From Syntrophaceae bacterium UBA2188 (GTDB lineage Bacteria; Desulfobacterota; BSN033; UBA1163), in assembly GCA_002327985.1 (NCBI GenBank), contig DCVM01000184.1:1-64000 (forward strand): a stretch of 64,000 bases of DNA. The letters are read 5' to 3'. The translations under genes and the position numbers were made by a program. Of this stretch, positions 33,520 through 42,912 are shown piece by piece (position 1 is the stretch's first letter; every line of letters begins with the position of its first letter). The notes under the pieces were generated by a model. The model had not been told where the DNA came from, did no database searches, and worked only from the letters and a program-made list of their open reading frames with translations.

Positions 33520-34240
33520 CCACTCTTCTCCCCTTTGTCTTTACAACCTGCTTCAGCCACCAATCGACCTTTGGTTTTTCCTGAGTGAGTACCACACGAT
33601 TAACAAAAATGCCGGGGATATGGGTAGCCTCTGGGTCGATGCCTCCAGGCTCTACCATCTCGTCCACTTCAACGATGGTGATTTTAGCTGCCATGGCCAT
33701 CACAGGATTATAATTTTTTGTCGTAAGGCGACAACAAACATTACCAAACCGATCTCCTTTATGTCCTTTGACAAAGGCATAGTCGAGAGGCATTGGAAAT
33801 TCTAAGAGGTATTCTTTATTATTGAAAACCCTTTTCTCCTTCCCTCTTTCCATTTCAGTCCCTATGCCCACTGGGCAATAAAAAGGTCCTAAACCAGCTC
33901 CTGCAGCCCTCAATCTCTCAGCCAGAGATCCCATTGGAATGATTTCTACTTCAAGTTCTCCACGCCTCCATAACTCCTCAAGAGGATTCAAATGTCGTGC
34001 CTTAAGCCCCCAAGAGGGATAAGGACTGATCAACTTTTGGATTGAGCCACTTTCAATGAGGGCTCCATAGGAAGTTGGCGTCATCCCCACGATGGTAAGA
34101 TTTTTTACTTTTCTCACTGCCAAAGCTTTGACCAAGGTAAGGGGTGACCCCGCATAAGAAAAACCACCCACTCCAATGGTTGAACCATCGGGAATATCTG
34201 CTATCGCTTCTTCGGGGGAATTCTTAAATTTATTAATCAT
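33503..34240 (-). CDS. Family I CoA-transferase, A subunit
   Basis: 245 residues with IADIPDGSTIGVGGFSYAGS at the N-terminus (the GxGGF CoA-binding loop), KVKNLTIVGM, and the VKGHKGDRFGNVCCR segment. Together with the 32863-33519 product it makes the alpha/beta heteromer. It is 20 bp downstream of an enoyl-CoA hydratase gene. Confidence 0.93.
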   Translation of the reverse strand: MINKFKNSPEEAIADIPDGSTIGVGGFSYAGSPLTLVKALAVRKVKNLTIVGMTPTSYGALIESGSIQKLISPYPSWGLKARHLNPLEELWRRGELEVEIIPMGSLAERLRAAGAGLGPFYCPVGIGTEMERGKEKRVFNNKEYLLEFPMPLDYAFVKGHKGDRFGNVCCRLTTKNYNPVMAMAAKITIVEVDEMVEPGGIDPEATHIPGIFVNRVVLTQEKPKVDWWLKQVVKTKGRRVDEGAD

Positions 34241-34260
34241 CGTTACAACTCACCCCTATT

Positions 34261-35049
34261 CTATTTTCCCTTATAGTTAGGCTTTCGCTTTTCAGCAAAA
34301 GCCTTGGGTCCTTCCCAAGCGTCTTCAGATTCCCTTACTTTACTCAATAGAAGTGTTTCAAAACGTAATCCTTCGTTTAAGGGCATTTGAATTCCTTTAT
34401 AAGCTGCTTCTTTAACCGCCCTGACTGCCAAAGGACCGTTTTCATTGATTCGATTGGCAAGGGTAAGGGCGGTTGGCATTAATTCAGCTAAGGGAACTAC
34501 TCGGTTTACCAAACCAACCCGAAAGGCTTCCTGTGCACTGATGAGGTCCCCGGTCATGAGGATCTCCAAAGCGATGCCAAAAGGAATGAAGCGAGGGAGC
34601 CTCTGTGTTCCACCCGCACCAGGAATGATCGCTTGGGTTACCTCTCGAAGACCCAATTGGGCATTCTCTGCGGCAATCCGGATGTCACAGGTTAAGGCCA
34701 ACTCCAACCCCGCGCCAATGGCAAAACCGTTGATCGCAGCAATCACTGGCTTGGGCATTTCCAGATACTTTGTGGGCGTTGCCTCTGGCAAAGCTGAAAC
34801 AAATGGACGCCCCTCTTTCTCCGCCTCTGTTTTGAGATGAGCCATCTCTTTAAGATCCTGCCCTGCACAAAAGGCTTTGTCCCCTATGGCCGTCAAAATG
34901 ATCGTCCACACCTCCGGATCATTCTTAAGATCGATCCATGCCTCTGTGATCTCCCTCCAGGTTTGGTAATTCATGGCATTATAGCTTTCAGGACGATTTA
35001 TTTTTAAAATTCCAATCTTTTCTCTCTTTTCAATGAGAAGCGTCGACAT
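34261..35049 (-). CDS. Enoyl-CoA hydratase with both catalytic Glu
   Basis: 262 residues from ATG 35049, preceded by GGAGGGG; the longer start at 35082 adds a leader without homology. Oxyanion loop KAFCAGQDLKEMA. The two catalytic glutamates are in IGAGLELALTCD and LGLREVTQAIIPGAGGTQRL. It should hydrate a 2-enoyl-CoA to the 3-hydroxyacyl-CoA. Its neighbours are a TAXI-TRAP transporter upstream and a family I CoA-transferase downstream. A cyclohexenecarboxyl-CoA hydratase (BadK-like) role is possible but not shown. Confidence 0.9.
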   Translation of the reverse strand: MSTLLIEKREKIGILKINRPESYNAMNYQTWREITEAWIDLKNDPEVWTIILTAIGDKAFCAGQDLKEMAHLKTEAEKEGRPFVSALPEATPTKYLEMPKPVIAAINGFAIGAGLELALTCDIRIAAENAQLGLREVTQAIIPGAGGTQRLPRFIPFGIALEILMTGDLISAQEAFRVGLVNRVVPLAELMPTALTLANRINENGPLAVRAVKEAAYKGIQMPLNEGLRFETLLLSKVRESEDAWEGPKAFAEKRKPNYKGK

Positions 35050-35108
35050 CTTTTTCCCCTCCATTTTATTCAAATGAATCATCTTTATCTAAAATCTGAA
35101 ATGAGAAC

Positions 35109-37001
35109 TCACCTCCGACTCAGAGTAACCTGTCTCAAATTTCTGATATATTTAAACAAGAAAGCAGCTCCAAGTAACCCCAAACCAATAAAATCTGAGG
35201 TATAGCCGGGTTTAATCAAAGTTAACCCTCCTAAACCCAATAAAATTCTTTCAATAAGATTGATTCCCCCTTGAGTATAAAGATAGCCTTCGATCATCAT
35301 GCCGAAGCAAATCGTACCCAGTAAGGCTGTAGAAATCGCCAATACTAACTCTACTGTTGAACCTTTTAGAAGTAGGGCAGGATTATAAACAAAAAAGTAC
35401 GGCACGATAAAGGCAATTAACCCGAGCCGCCATGCTGCATACCCTGTTTTCATGGGGTCACTGCCTGCAATAGCGGCACCTGCATAAGCACCGATAGCTA
35501 CTGGTGGTGTAATCATTGAAAGACAACCAAAATAGAAGATAAAAAGGTGAGCGGCCAAGGGTTGCACTCCTAATTTTATTAATACAGGCGCAATCAAGAG
35601 AGCGAGAATGAGATAAGCAGCAAGGGTTGTCATCCCCATTCCGAAAATCATACTTAAGATCATGGATAAGACTAACAATAATAGAAGTTGCTTCCCAGCC
35701 ACAGCCTCCAACATCGTGGCGATACCAATTCCAAGATTCGTAAGACTGACCATCCCGATTATAATTCCAGCAGCCGCACAAGCAATCGTCACAAGTACCA
35801 TATCTTTTGCAGTCTGGACCAAAGCCTCATATATCTTACGCGGTCCCATGCGATAATCCTTGTTTAAATACGATAAGATGGTAGTGAGGAAAATAGCATA
35901 AAGGCATGCCTTCATAGGGGACCATCCTATGGACAACAAATAAATTAAAAGGATTACTGGAGGCAATAAGAACCACCCTGAAACAAGCGTTTTTTTAATG
36001 TTCGGTAATTCATTTCGCGGGAGGCCCTTTAGACCGGTCTTCACTGCAACCAAGTCCACCGATATAAACAGGCTAAGGAAGTAGAGGACGGCCGGCAAAA
36101 AAGCTCCTATACAGACATCCCAATAGCTGATATCGAGGATTTCCGCCATGACAAAAGCGGCCGTTCCCATCACCGGAGGCATGATTTGACCCCCTGTCGA
36201 TGCAACGGCTTCGATAGCACCTGCAATTTTCGGCGAATATCCGGTTCTTTTCATTAAGGGAATCGTAAACGAGCCTGTCCCTGTCACATTGGCTACAACA
36301 CTCCCGCTTAACATCCCAAATAGAGAGCTTGCTATAACTGCCATTTTAGCAGGACCACCCCTCATCCAACCAAAGAGGGAGAAAGGGAGATCGGTGAAGA
36401 ATTTAATGGCCCCAGAGACTCGAAGGAATGCACTAAAAGCAATAAAGACAATGATCACTGTTGAAGCAACATACAAAGCAGTACCAAATACACCGCGTGG
36501 CGTCAAAGCAACCCAGGTAAGGATATAGTTTGGCTTAAAGCCACCGTGACGGATGACGTCCGGCATATAAGGGCCAATAAAACCATAGAATATGAAAATA
36601 AGCGGTATGATAACGAGGGACAAACCAAGGGTTCTCCGAGTAGCTTCGAAAATGAGAATCAATACCACAGAGCCTACAACCAAATCTAAAGGGGTACCCA
36701 CCACTAATTGGAGTAATGCCATTTCTCTCTTCATGAGATAAACAAGGCTAATGACTGAAAGGGCTGAAAGAAAACAATCGAAGAAGAATGTCCAACCCCT
36801 CTGCCGTTTCTTAAACATTGGAGTTGACATAAAGCAAAACACTAGGCCAGTGAGTAGAAGAAGACCCCGCTGAATCATTGGGGTGAGTTGTCCGAAATAA
36901 GCTGTGAAAAGATAAAAAACAGAGGTCCCCGAACCCAAAACTGATAAAGCAATACTTAAGAGTTTAATATTATCTGCAGGTCTATCCATTTCTTTTTTCA
37001 T
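35109..37001 (-). CDS. TRAP transporter fused permease (4TM/12TM), TAXI type
   Basis: 630 residues combining DctQ-like and DctM-like parts in one chain. The DctM core has GGPAKMAVIASSLFGMLSGS, GSFTIPLMKRTGYSPK, AIEAVASTGGQIMPPVMGTA and the later MVSLTNLGIGIATML region. Such fused permeases go with TAXI-type binding proteins; one is encoded directly upstream (37142-38143), separated by 140 bp with a strong hairpin. It imports an organic acid by ion symport. Confidence 0.92.
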   Translation of the reverse strand: MKKEMDRPADNIKLLSIALSVLGSGTSVFYLFTAYFGQLTPMIQRGLLLLTGLVFCFMSTPMFKKRQRGWTFFFDCFLSALSVISLVYLMKREMALLQLVVGTPLDLVVGSVVLILIFEATRRTLGLSLVIIPLIFIFYGFIGPYMPDVIRHGGFKPNYILTWVALTPRGVFGTALYVASTVIIVFIAFSAFLRVSGAIKFFTDLPFSLFGWMRGGPAKMAVIASSLFGMLSGSVVANVTGTGSFTIPLMKRTGYSPKIAGAIEAVASTGGQIMPPVMGTAAFVMAEILDISYWDVCIGAFLPAVLYFLSLFISVDLVAVKTGLKGLPRNELPNIKKTLVSGWFLLPPVILLIYLLSIGWSPMKACLYAIFLTTILSYLNKDYRMGPRKIYEALVQTAKDMVLVTIACAAAGIIIGMVSLTNLGIGIATMLEAVAGKQLLLLLVLSMILSMIFGMGMTTLAAYLILALLIAPVLIKLGVQPLAAHLFIFYFGCLSMITPPVAIGAYAGAAIAGSDPMKTGYAAWRLGLIAFIVPYFFVYNPALLLKGSTVELVLAISTALLGTICFGMMIEGYLYTQGGINLIERILLGLGGLTLIKPGYTSDFIGLGLLGAAFLFKYIRNLRQVTLSRR

Positions 37002-37096
37002 CTATATCTTTCCAATCACATCCTCAAGCAAGCTTCTGACGGTCATTTATTATTAAATGACTCTCATTCAAATTTGACAGGGGGATTCCGCGATAA

Positions 37097-37125
37097 GGGA
37101 GGTGAAGTTTTGAACTTCACCTCCC
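37097..37125 (-). terminator. Perfect 13-bp hairpin between TAXI binding protein and permease genes
   Basis: GGGAGGTGAAGTT (37097-37109), loop TTG, AACTTCACCTCCC (37113-37125). There is no T-run on the minus strand after the stem, so full rho-independent termination is unlikely. The place, just after the binding-protein stop at 37142, suits an mRNA-stabilising or attenuating hairpin that gives more binding protein than permease. Confidence 0.6.
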
Positions 37126-37141
37126 AGCCTTCGCCTAACCT

Positions 37142-38143
37142 TTATTTCAACAGGCCCTTTTCCTTGAAGAATTTCTGAGCTCCAGGATGTCTGGGGATGG
37201 GACCTTCCAAAGGAATGAAATCTTTGTTAGAAGCATCGCCGCACGCTCGTCTGTGGATGGCAATGGCTTCTTCTGTGTTCTCCCACCATATTTTACACAA
37301 TTCATACACCGCATTATCAGGGACCTTTTTATCTGCCAAGAAAAGGGCGGCAACACCAAAAGAGGGAATTCCCTTATCGACTTTTGGATAAATACCTGGT
37401 AAAAATGAATAGCGGACAAAATAACCGGGGTATTTCTTTTCAATCTTTTGTAATACATTTTCTGGGACAGGAATGAGTCGGCTACGTTCACTAGTGAAAA
37501 GATCAATGAAGGAGGGATTTCCTGGTCCAATGCCCACTGTAATCGCATCGTACGTCCCATCTCGTAACCCTGAAACCATATCCCCCGTACTTGCAGAATG
37601 TCGATACTTACGTTTTAAGCCTGTTGCTTCATCCACAATTTGACTCATATTATGTGCCAACGAACCAGGGGCATACATCACTGTGTTTTTGTCCATTAAA
37701 TCTTCAAATGTTTTTATTGGAGATTTGTCAAGGACCACAATATGATACGGGATGACAGCCGTCACCCACATGAGTCTAAAATCTTTATAGGGTTTCCCCT
37801 CGAAATCCTTAATTCCTTCCACATGCCAACCCACCTGGAAACCAGAAGCCCATCCAATCTGACATACTTGATCCGCCATAAGCTTCTGGTTGTCGAGCCA
37901 GCTTTTCGTCATCATCAAGTCAAACCGCAAAAAATCACTATATGCTTCAAATTTTTTTAATGCCGTGGAAATCATGTGGCCTGCTGTTTGCTCCGGACCT
38001 ACAGCAATTCTCAGAGTCACTGGCGGTCGTTTCTGTACTTGGGCTGAAACCGGTTCAGGAATACCTGTGACGAAAGGCAGTACGATTAGACTCAAAATAA
38101 GGTAAATACTTCCCACCAATATCAATGATCTCGTCTTTTTCAT
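37142..38143 (-). CDS. TAXI-family TRAP solute-binding protein
   Basis: 333 residues with a signal peptide (KKTRSLILVGSIYLILSLIV, cleavage probably near VSAQ). Mature motifs include RIAVGPEQTAGHMISTALKK, VMYAPGSLAHNMSQIVDEAT and VSGLRDGTYDAITVGIGPGN, as in TAXI proteins, which are only distantly related to DctP. It delivers an unknown carboxylate to the fused permease downstream. Ribosome site GGGAGGG precedes the ATG. Confidence 0.9.
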   Translation of the reverse strand: MKKTRSLILVGSIYLILSLIVLPFVTGIPEPVSAQVQKRPPVTLRIAVGPEQTAGHMISTALKKFEAYSDFLRFDLMMTKSWLDNQKLMADQVCQIGWASGFQVGWHVEGIKDFEGKPYKDFRLMWVTAVIPYHIVVLDKSPIKTFEDLMDKNTVMYAPGSLAHNMSQIVDEATGLKRKYRHSASTGDMVSGLRDGTYDAITVGIGPGNPSFIDLFTSERSRLIPVPENVLQKIEKKYPGYFVRYSFLPGIYPKVDKGIPSFGVAALFLADKKVPDNAVYELCKIWWENTEEAIAIHRRACGDASNKDFIPLEGPIPRHPGAQKFFKEKGLLK

Positions 38144-38205
38144 TTTTTCCCTCCCACCTTTAATTAAATTCTTTTTAAATTATCTCACAACCCAAATTAA
38201 GATTA

Positions 38206-39834
38206 CTATTCTATCTCACCTCCTTTCGAAGCCGGTTTAGAAATAAATTTGTCTCGTTCCTTACTTGCCCTCTCCCGCATTTTATAGCGCAATTTTTTCC
38301 CTGTGGGTGTGTATGGAAGTTCATTCACAAATTGATAGAATCGTGGTCTTTTGTAATTAGCTAAACTAGGGTCTTCTAAACAATGTTTATCCAGTTCTCC
38401 AACGGTTGGGATGTCATCACTTGGAATTATGTAAGCTGCGGTAACCTGGCCCCATTTCTTATCGGGCATTCCAATGACTATGCTTTCTCTTACTTTGGGA
38501 TGTTTTTCTAATACCTCTTCTACAGGTTGTGGAAAAATGTTTTCCCCTCCGGAGACAAACATATCGTCCGTTCTACCCTGAACGGTGATAAAACCATCTT
38601 CGTCCCAGGTGGCTGTATCTCCTGTATAAAACCATCCTTGATAAAGCTTTTTCTCTTCCTCTTCGGGGCGGTTATGATAACCACAAAACATACCTGGTGT
38701 CTTCGTAATGATTTGTCCAATTTCCTTGCCGTTCTTTTTTACTAATTCTGTAGGTTCCGCCTTCCTATTCTCTTCATCAAGTTTGATCACCCTCACCTGA
38801 ACAAAAATAAAAGGTCTCCCAGCTGAACCTGCCTTCTCCTCGATGGGATGAATATCACTCCTCAAACAGAGCGTGCTTGCTGTCTCTGTGGTGCCGTAAC
38901 TATTGACAACATGCTTGGTAAAAATATCTTGCCATAACAAAAATTCACGACTGCTGGTGGGTGAACCCATCGAATGAATCAATCGAAGTGAACTCAAATC
39001 ACGCCTTTTCTCCTTTTGGGCAATAGACATGGCATTAAAGGTTGCAGGCGCACCTGCCAAGAAGGTGATTCGATGCCTCTCCACATAATCGAGTGCTTCA
39101 TCAGGATCGAACTTTTTTAATCCAAAGACATGCCCTCCCGCTAAAAGACCAGGCTGTACTGCAGTGCAAAGGCCCCCCTGATGAAACCAGGGGGTTAGAT
39201 TCATGAGTCTGTCTTTACTCGTATAATTGTTGTTGTACGCAGTTTTAATGGCAATATTTAATAAAGAGTGGCTCGAAAATTTCACTCCCTTAGGTCGTCC
39301 TGTTGTTCCTGAGGTATAAAGTCTCTCAATCTCGTCACGAAGAAAATCAATCTCCTTGATACGACCCATTACATCTGGATCATCCCCCGATGCCTTCTTG
39401 ATATAAACATCAAATTCAATCGCCTCATGGATACATGAGGCTTGTGTTGAAATAAGGATATCTGGTCTATAGCTGGACAATTTAAGACTTTTCTCAATGG
39501 TTTCATCCATGTCAGAATCATAAATAAAGACTTTGGGTTCACTATCTTCAAGGTGAATCTTAATCTCACCTGGGGAAAGTCTGAAATTAATGGGAGAAAA
39601 TATCTGCAAATTTTTCCAAGCTCCAAGCATAGCAAAAGGCAGGTGAAACGTATTAAAAAGACATACCATCACCACATCACTCTTTTTAAATCCATCCGCT
39701 CTGAACCGATTGCTTAACTGATTAGTGATGCGATCCAACTCCCCATAGGTGAAAGTTTTGCCTGTTGCCAGACAGGTTAATGCATTTTTCTTCCCAAAAT
39801 TTTCGCAAGCGCCTAAATACTGCTCAAGATACAT
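38206..39834 (-). CDS. AMP-forming acyl-CoA synthetase
   Basis: 542 residues. P-loop RLYTSGTTGRPKGVKFS, then VVNSYGTTETAST, WFYTGDTATWDEDGFI, GRTDDMFVSGGENIFPQPVE and the catalytic Lys in YTPTGKKLRYKMRER. It activates a carboxylic acid, probably the one carried by the adjacent TAXI system. The last residues are polar and extend about 20 past the usual end. Confidence 0.92.
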   Translation of the reverse strand: MYLEQYLGACENFGKKNALTCLATGKTFTYGELDRITNQLSNRFRADGFKKSDVVMVCLFNTFHLPFAMLGAWKNLQIFSPINFRLSPGEIKIHLEDSEPKVFIYDSDMDETIEKSLKLSSYRPDILISTQASCIHEAIEFDVYIKKASGDDPDVMGRIKEIDFLRDEIERLYTSGTTGRPKGVKFSSHSLLNIAIKTAYNNNYTSKDRLMNLTPWFHQGGLCTAVQPGLLAGGHVFGLKKFDPDEALDYVERHRITFLAGAPATFNAMSIAQKEKRRDLSSLRLIHSMGSPTSSREFLLWQDIFTKHVVNSYGTTETASTLCLRSDIHPIEEKAGSAGRPFIFVQVRVIKLDEENRKAEPTELVKKNGKEIGQIITKTPGMFCGYHNRPEEEEKKLYQGWFYTGDTATWDEDGFITVQGRTDDMFVSGGENIFPQPVEEVLEKHPKVRESIVIGMPDKKWGQVTAAYIIPSDDIPTVGELDKHCLEDPSLANYKRPRFYQFVNELPYTPTGKKLRYKMRERASKERDKFISKPASKGGEIE

Positions 39835-39869
39835 CTTCCTTAATTCCCTTACTCTTCTAAGGATAATAT

Positions 39870-41060
39870 CTATTTCCCAGTCCCTCTGAATTCAGGAGCA
39901 GGAAGCCTTTTCCGCACCGGCCAGGTTTCCTTCTCCTGACTTGGTAAAATGACCGTAGAAAAACCGGGTATGACATCCTCTTCTCTCTGGTTAAATCCAT
40001 GAGAGAGAATATCAACACAATGTTCTCCTTGTTCGTCTACATATTTTTTAATGACCTTCCCTGTGAACCGAACGACGTCCGAAAAATATACAAATTTCCT
40101 ATACTCTGCATAATTCCGTTTCAGCCAACCTTCATCCCCTATCCAATTCGTGATCAAATTAATCAGCCAAGATTGATTTTGAACTCCTGCAGAGTAGGGA
40201 AAGGGAAGGCCGGCGCTTTCAGCCGCGTTTTTGTTATAGTGCACAGCATAGATAGGTTCTAATGCAAAAGTATCAGGATCACGGAAAGCCCAAGCTGGAT
40301 GGAGGCGATAGTTACGAAGTTGAGTTCCATGCGCGGCTAATTGTACAGGAGTTGCTCCAACACAGTAGGCAATCATGTCCGTCAATCCAAATGGTCCTTT
40401 GATAACAGGTGGCAATTCTTCCCCAATTTCAGTATCCTCCCAGAAACGGACTTCGCTTCCCTGTATTTTCTCGTCGAGAGTTTCCTCTTCTATCTTTTTC
40501 AACTCTTCTTCAGTCCATGGGTGAGGAAGTTTTAACTGAGAATATTTGCCGGTCTTGCGCGTTGTTTTTCTCTCACCTCGCAAGGACCAACTATAAGACC
40601 GAGCCACGAGTTCCCCTTGTTGGTTATAGAACTCTCCCCTCTGATATCTCCAGAGGGACTTTCCGGCAAACTTAGTTCGAACCACGTCGAAACCAGCGAG
40701 GGTGCTCTTGGGTTTTATATAGTCATTAACATAGACAGGCTTAAAAAATTCCCAATCGTTCCCTGAATGCCAGCCGTGGAGGCCAGGCAACCCTTCTACC
40801 ACGTAAGTGGGATAAACGCTATAAAACCAGTTTGGAGGCGCCACCAACTCGCCATAACAACTCTTCTGAGCATATTCTCTGTTCCGATACAGAGGGTTAG
40901 AATCTCCTATTCCATTCACGTAATTTCTGATCGCTTCATAACTCACTGTCTGATTAAAAACATTGCTAACTCTCAGTTCCAATCCGACTCGATCCTTGTA
41001 TTCCTCCAGCAACTCATTCGTTAACTCAGCTTCTGGCAGGACACTTTTTTCCCCGCTCAC
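39870..41060 (-). CDS. Double-hotdog MaoC/FAS1-type hydratase-dehydratase
   Basis: 396 residues, long enough for two hotdog domains. The N-terminal half carries VSYEAIRNYVNGIGDSNPLY and YGELVAPPNWFYSVYPTYVV, a FAS1-like dehydratase pattern; the C-terminal half has DMIAYCVGATPV and a second hotdog-like stretch ending FGFNQREEDVIPG-like polar sequence. It would hydrate an enoyl-CoA to the (R)-3-hydroxyacyl-CoA or the reverse. It overlaps the small zinc-ribbon gene upstream by four bases (ATGA). Confidence 0.8.
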   Translation of the reverse strand: MSGEKSVLPEAELTNELLEEYKDRVGLELRVSNVFNQTVSYEAIRNYVNGIGDSNPLYRNREYAQKSCYGELVAPPNWFYSVYPTYVVEGLPGLHGWHSGNDWEFFKPVYVNDYIKPKSTLAGFDVVRTKFAGKSLWRYQRGEFYNQQGELVARSYSWSLRGERKTTRKTGKYSQLKLPHPWTEEELKKIEEETLDEKIQGSEVRFWEDTEIGEELPPVIKGPFGLTDMIAYCVGATPVQLAAHGTQLRNYRLHPAWAFRDPDTFALEPIYAVHYNKNAAESAGLPFPYSAGVQNQSWLINLITNWIGDEGWLKRNYAEYRKFVYFSDVVRFTGKVIKKYVDEQGEHCVDILSHGFNQREEDVIPGFSTVILPSQEKETWPVRKRLPAPEFRGTGK

Positions 41061-41245
41061 AGTGAACCTCCTTCTATCAACTCCCTTTTGATAATCCTGT
41101 CAGGTTCCCCTTCCAGTCGTGCTGAAATGAGTTTGTGGCATTTTCCACATCTCATTATCTTCATTTTGCCATGGGGGCTTTGGTAATGACTTTCTTCGAA
41201 AATCAATAGCCCTTGGCACCAAGGACATTCCTTTTCCTCTTCCAT
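41057..41245 (-). CDS. Small zinc-ribbon protein
   Basis: 62 residues with two knuckles: KECPWCQG near residue 6 and RCGKCHKL near 33. The ATGA overlap with the following hydratase gene and the 12-bp gap to the CoA-transferase upstream argue that it is real and co-translated. No family could be named. It could be a partner of the hydratase, as OB/zinc-ribbon proteins are for thiolases, or a stray metal-binding protein. Confidence 0.72.
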   Translation of the reverse strand: MEEEKECPWCQGLLIFEESHYQSPHGKMKIMRCGKCHKLISARLEGEPDRIIKRELIEGGSL

Positions 41246-41257
41246 CTTCCTTCTCCC

Positions 41258-42445
41258 TTAAATGATTCCTTCTTGCTTAAATCGGGCAAGTTCTGACTCC
41301 GTGTATCCAAGCCCTCTGTATATTTGCTCATTGTCCTGTCCGACAAGAGGTGCACCTTTCCTGACATAGCCCGGCGTTTCCGAAAGTTTTAATATTACTC
41401 CAAGGGTAGATAGAAACCCTATCACAGGGTGTTCCACATTGATGAAAATCTCCCTTTCTCGATATTGAGGCTCGGAGAAAGCTTGGGAAATTGTATTAAT
41501 TTGAGCGCAGGGTACCCCTGCCCTTTGCAAAAGTGAGATGATCTCTTGAACAGTCTTTGACCTAACCCATGGAGTGATGATTCCGTCAAGAGCTTCTCTG
41601 TTTTTTGATCTTTCCCAGTCAGAAGTGAATCTAGGATCCTGAGCAATATCCTCCATTTCCGCTACCTTCAAAAATCTTCTCCATACTCCATCACGAGTCA
41701 AAGAAATAAAAATCCAGCCATCCTTTGCCTGAAATGAATTGGCGTAGGCGTAGGGGCTTACGTTACCCATTTGGGGACGTTCCGTCCCTAATTTCTCATA
41801 TTCCGTATAGATACCATGTAAAGCAACAAGGCCGGCAGCAACATCAGCTAAAGCAACCTCAACAGCCTGTCCTTTTCCCGTCTTGTCCCGGTGTCTCAGG
41901 GCCACAAGAATCCCAAAGGCGATGTGAATGGCTGCTGCATAGTCTACCCATGCCGCCGCTGTCCTTGTGGGCGGGTTGTTAGGGAAACCGTTAAAGCTCA
42001 TTGCCCCTGAGACGGCTTGGGCAATAGGGTCAAAACCAATCCTCTGAGTGTTAGGACCACTAGACCCGAATGCCGAGATGGAGGCCAATATAATGGATGG
42101 TTTGATTTTTCTTAGAGACGCAAAATTCAGCCCTAATTTTTCTTTATCCCTCATGGCAAAGTTTTCGAGAATGACGCCAGAGTTTTTCACTAATTTTTCA
42201 AAAATCTTTTTTCCTTCAAGGTGATCCAAATTTAGTGTAATTGCTTTCTTATTTCGCATTCGGTTCACAAAAGCATAACTGTCTCCACTGGGAGATAAAT
42301 AACCAAAACGTCGATCCTCATCTCCCCCGGGTCTTTCGACCCGGATGACTTCGGCACCCATATCGGCCAACAAAGAGCTACAGTAAGGACCTGATATGTG
42401 TCGACTTAAATCGATAACTCTAATATCTTTCAAAATATCATTCAT
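41258..42445 (-). CDS. Family III CoA-transferase
   Basis: 395 residues: ILKDIRVIDLSRHISGPYCS, LADMGAEVIRVERPGGDEDR, SISAFGSSGPN, catalytic D168 in AAAWVDYAAAIHIA, and GKGQAVEVALADVA. It has no Asp-less partner beside it. The DsrE-like gene upstream ends exactly one base before its ATG, so both are translated from one message. Substrate unknown; the context suggests an acid from the alicyclic-like module. Confidence 0.9.
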   Translation of the reverse strand: MNDILKDIRVIDLSRHISGPYCSSLLADMGAEVIRVERPGGDEDRRFGYLSPSGDSYAFVNRMRNKKAITLNLDHLEGKKIFEKLVKNSGVILENFAMRDKEKLGLNFASLRKIKPSIILASISAFGSSGPNTQRIGFDPIAQAVSGAMSFNGFPNNPPTRTAAAWVDYAAAIHIAFGILVALRHRDKTGKGQAVEVALADVAAGLVALHGIYTEYEKLGTERPQMGNVSPYAYANSFQAKDGWIFISLTRDGVWRRFLKVAEMEDIAQDPRFTSDWERSKNREALDGIITPWVRSKTVQEIISLLQRAGVPCAQINTISQAFSEPQYREREIFINVEHPVIGFLSTLGVILKLSETPGYVRKGAPLVGQDNEQIYRGLGYTESELARFKQEGII

Positions 42446-42874
42446 TTATAACGCGCCAATGACTTTAGGGGATGAACTTATTTCATCCAGCAGTTTCTCA
42501 ATGGCTATTGGGCCTAATCCTTGAGGGAGTTTACCGTTCAGTTTGAGGAGACTTGACCAAATTGGACAAGCGTAAAGTTGAACACCCGACTCTTTCGCTT
42601 GCAACAGTAATGGCCTCATATCTATCCCCTTGGGATCCTGGGCAGGATGGACAGACAAACCCAGTTGATCGGCTCCACTTGATATCGTCTTTCTTGCTTC
42701 TACCCCTGAAAGGGAAGCTGGATACCTTATCATCTCATTGAATAAGCCATGGAGTGCGGCTCCTGTAAAAACCACCCCCACTATCTTTCCTGACTTCCGG
42801 AATGACATCGCTAAGGTAAGGTTGTTGATCATAGAATCATATAATGCATCGCGACAAATAAAGAGAATATCCAC
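42446..42874 (-). CDS. DsrE/F-like small protein
   Basis: 142 residues. The start MDILFICRDALYDSMINNLT with GKIVGVVFTGAAL, and the later LLQAKESGVQLYACPIWSSL, follow the Rossmann-like DsrE/DsrF/TusD layout, including a conserved Cys in the YACP position. Family members move sulfur or act as peroxiredoxin-like regulators. It is inserted between a MenB/BadI-like gene and a CoA-transferase gene with no gap to the latter. Assignment is by pattern only. Confidence 0.6.
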   Translation of the reverse strand: MDILFICRDALYDSMINNLTLAMSFRKSGKIVGVVFTGAALHGLFNEMIRYPASLSGVEARKTISSGADQLGLSVHPAQDPKGIDMRPLLLQAKESGVQLYACPIWSSLLKLNGKLPQGLGPIAIEKLLDEISSSPKVIGAL

Positions 42875-42912
42875 TTTAGCCCCTCCTGTGCCTTCTCATA
42901 CCAGGCTCCCAT

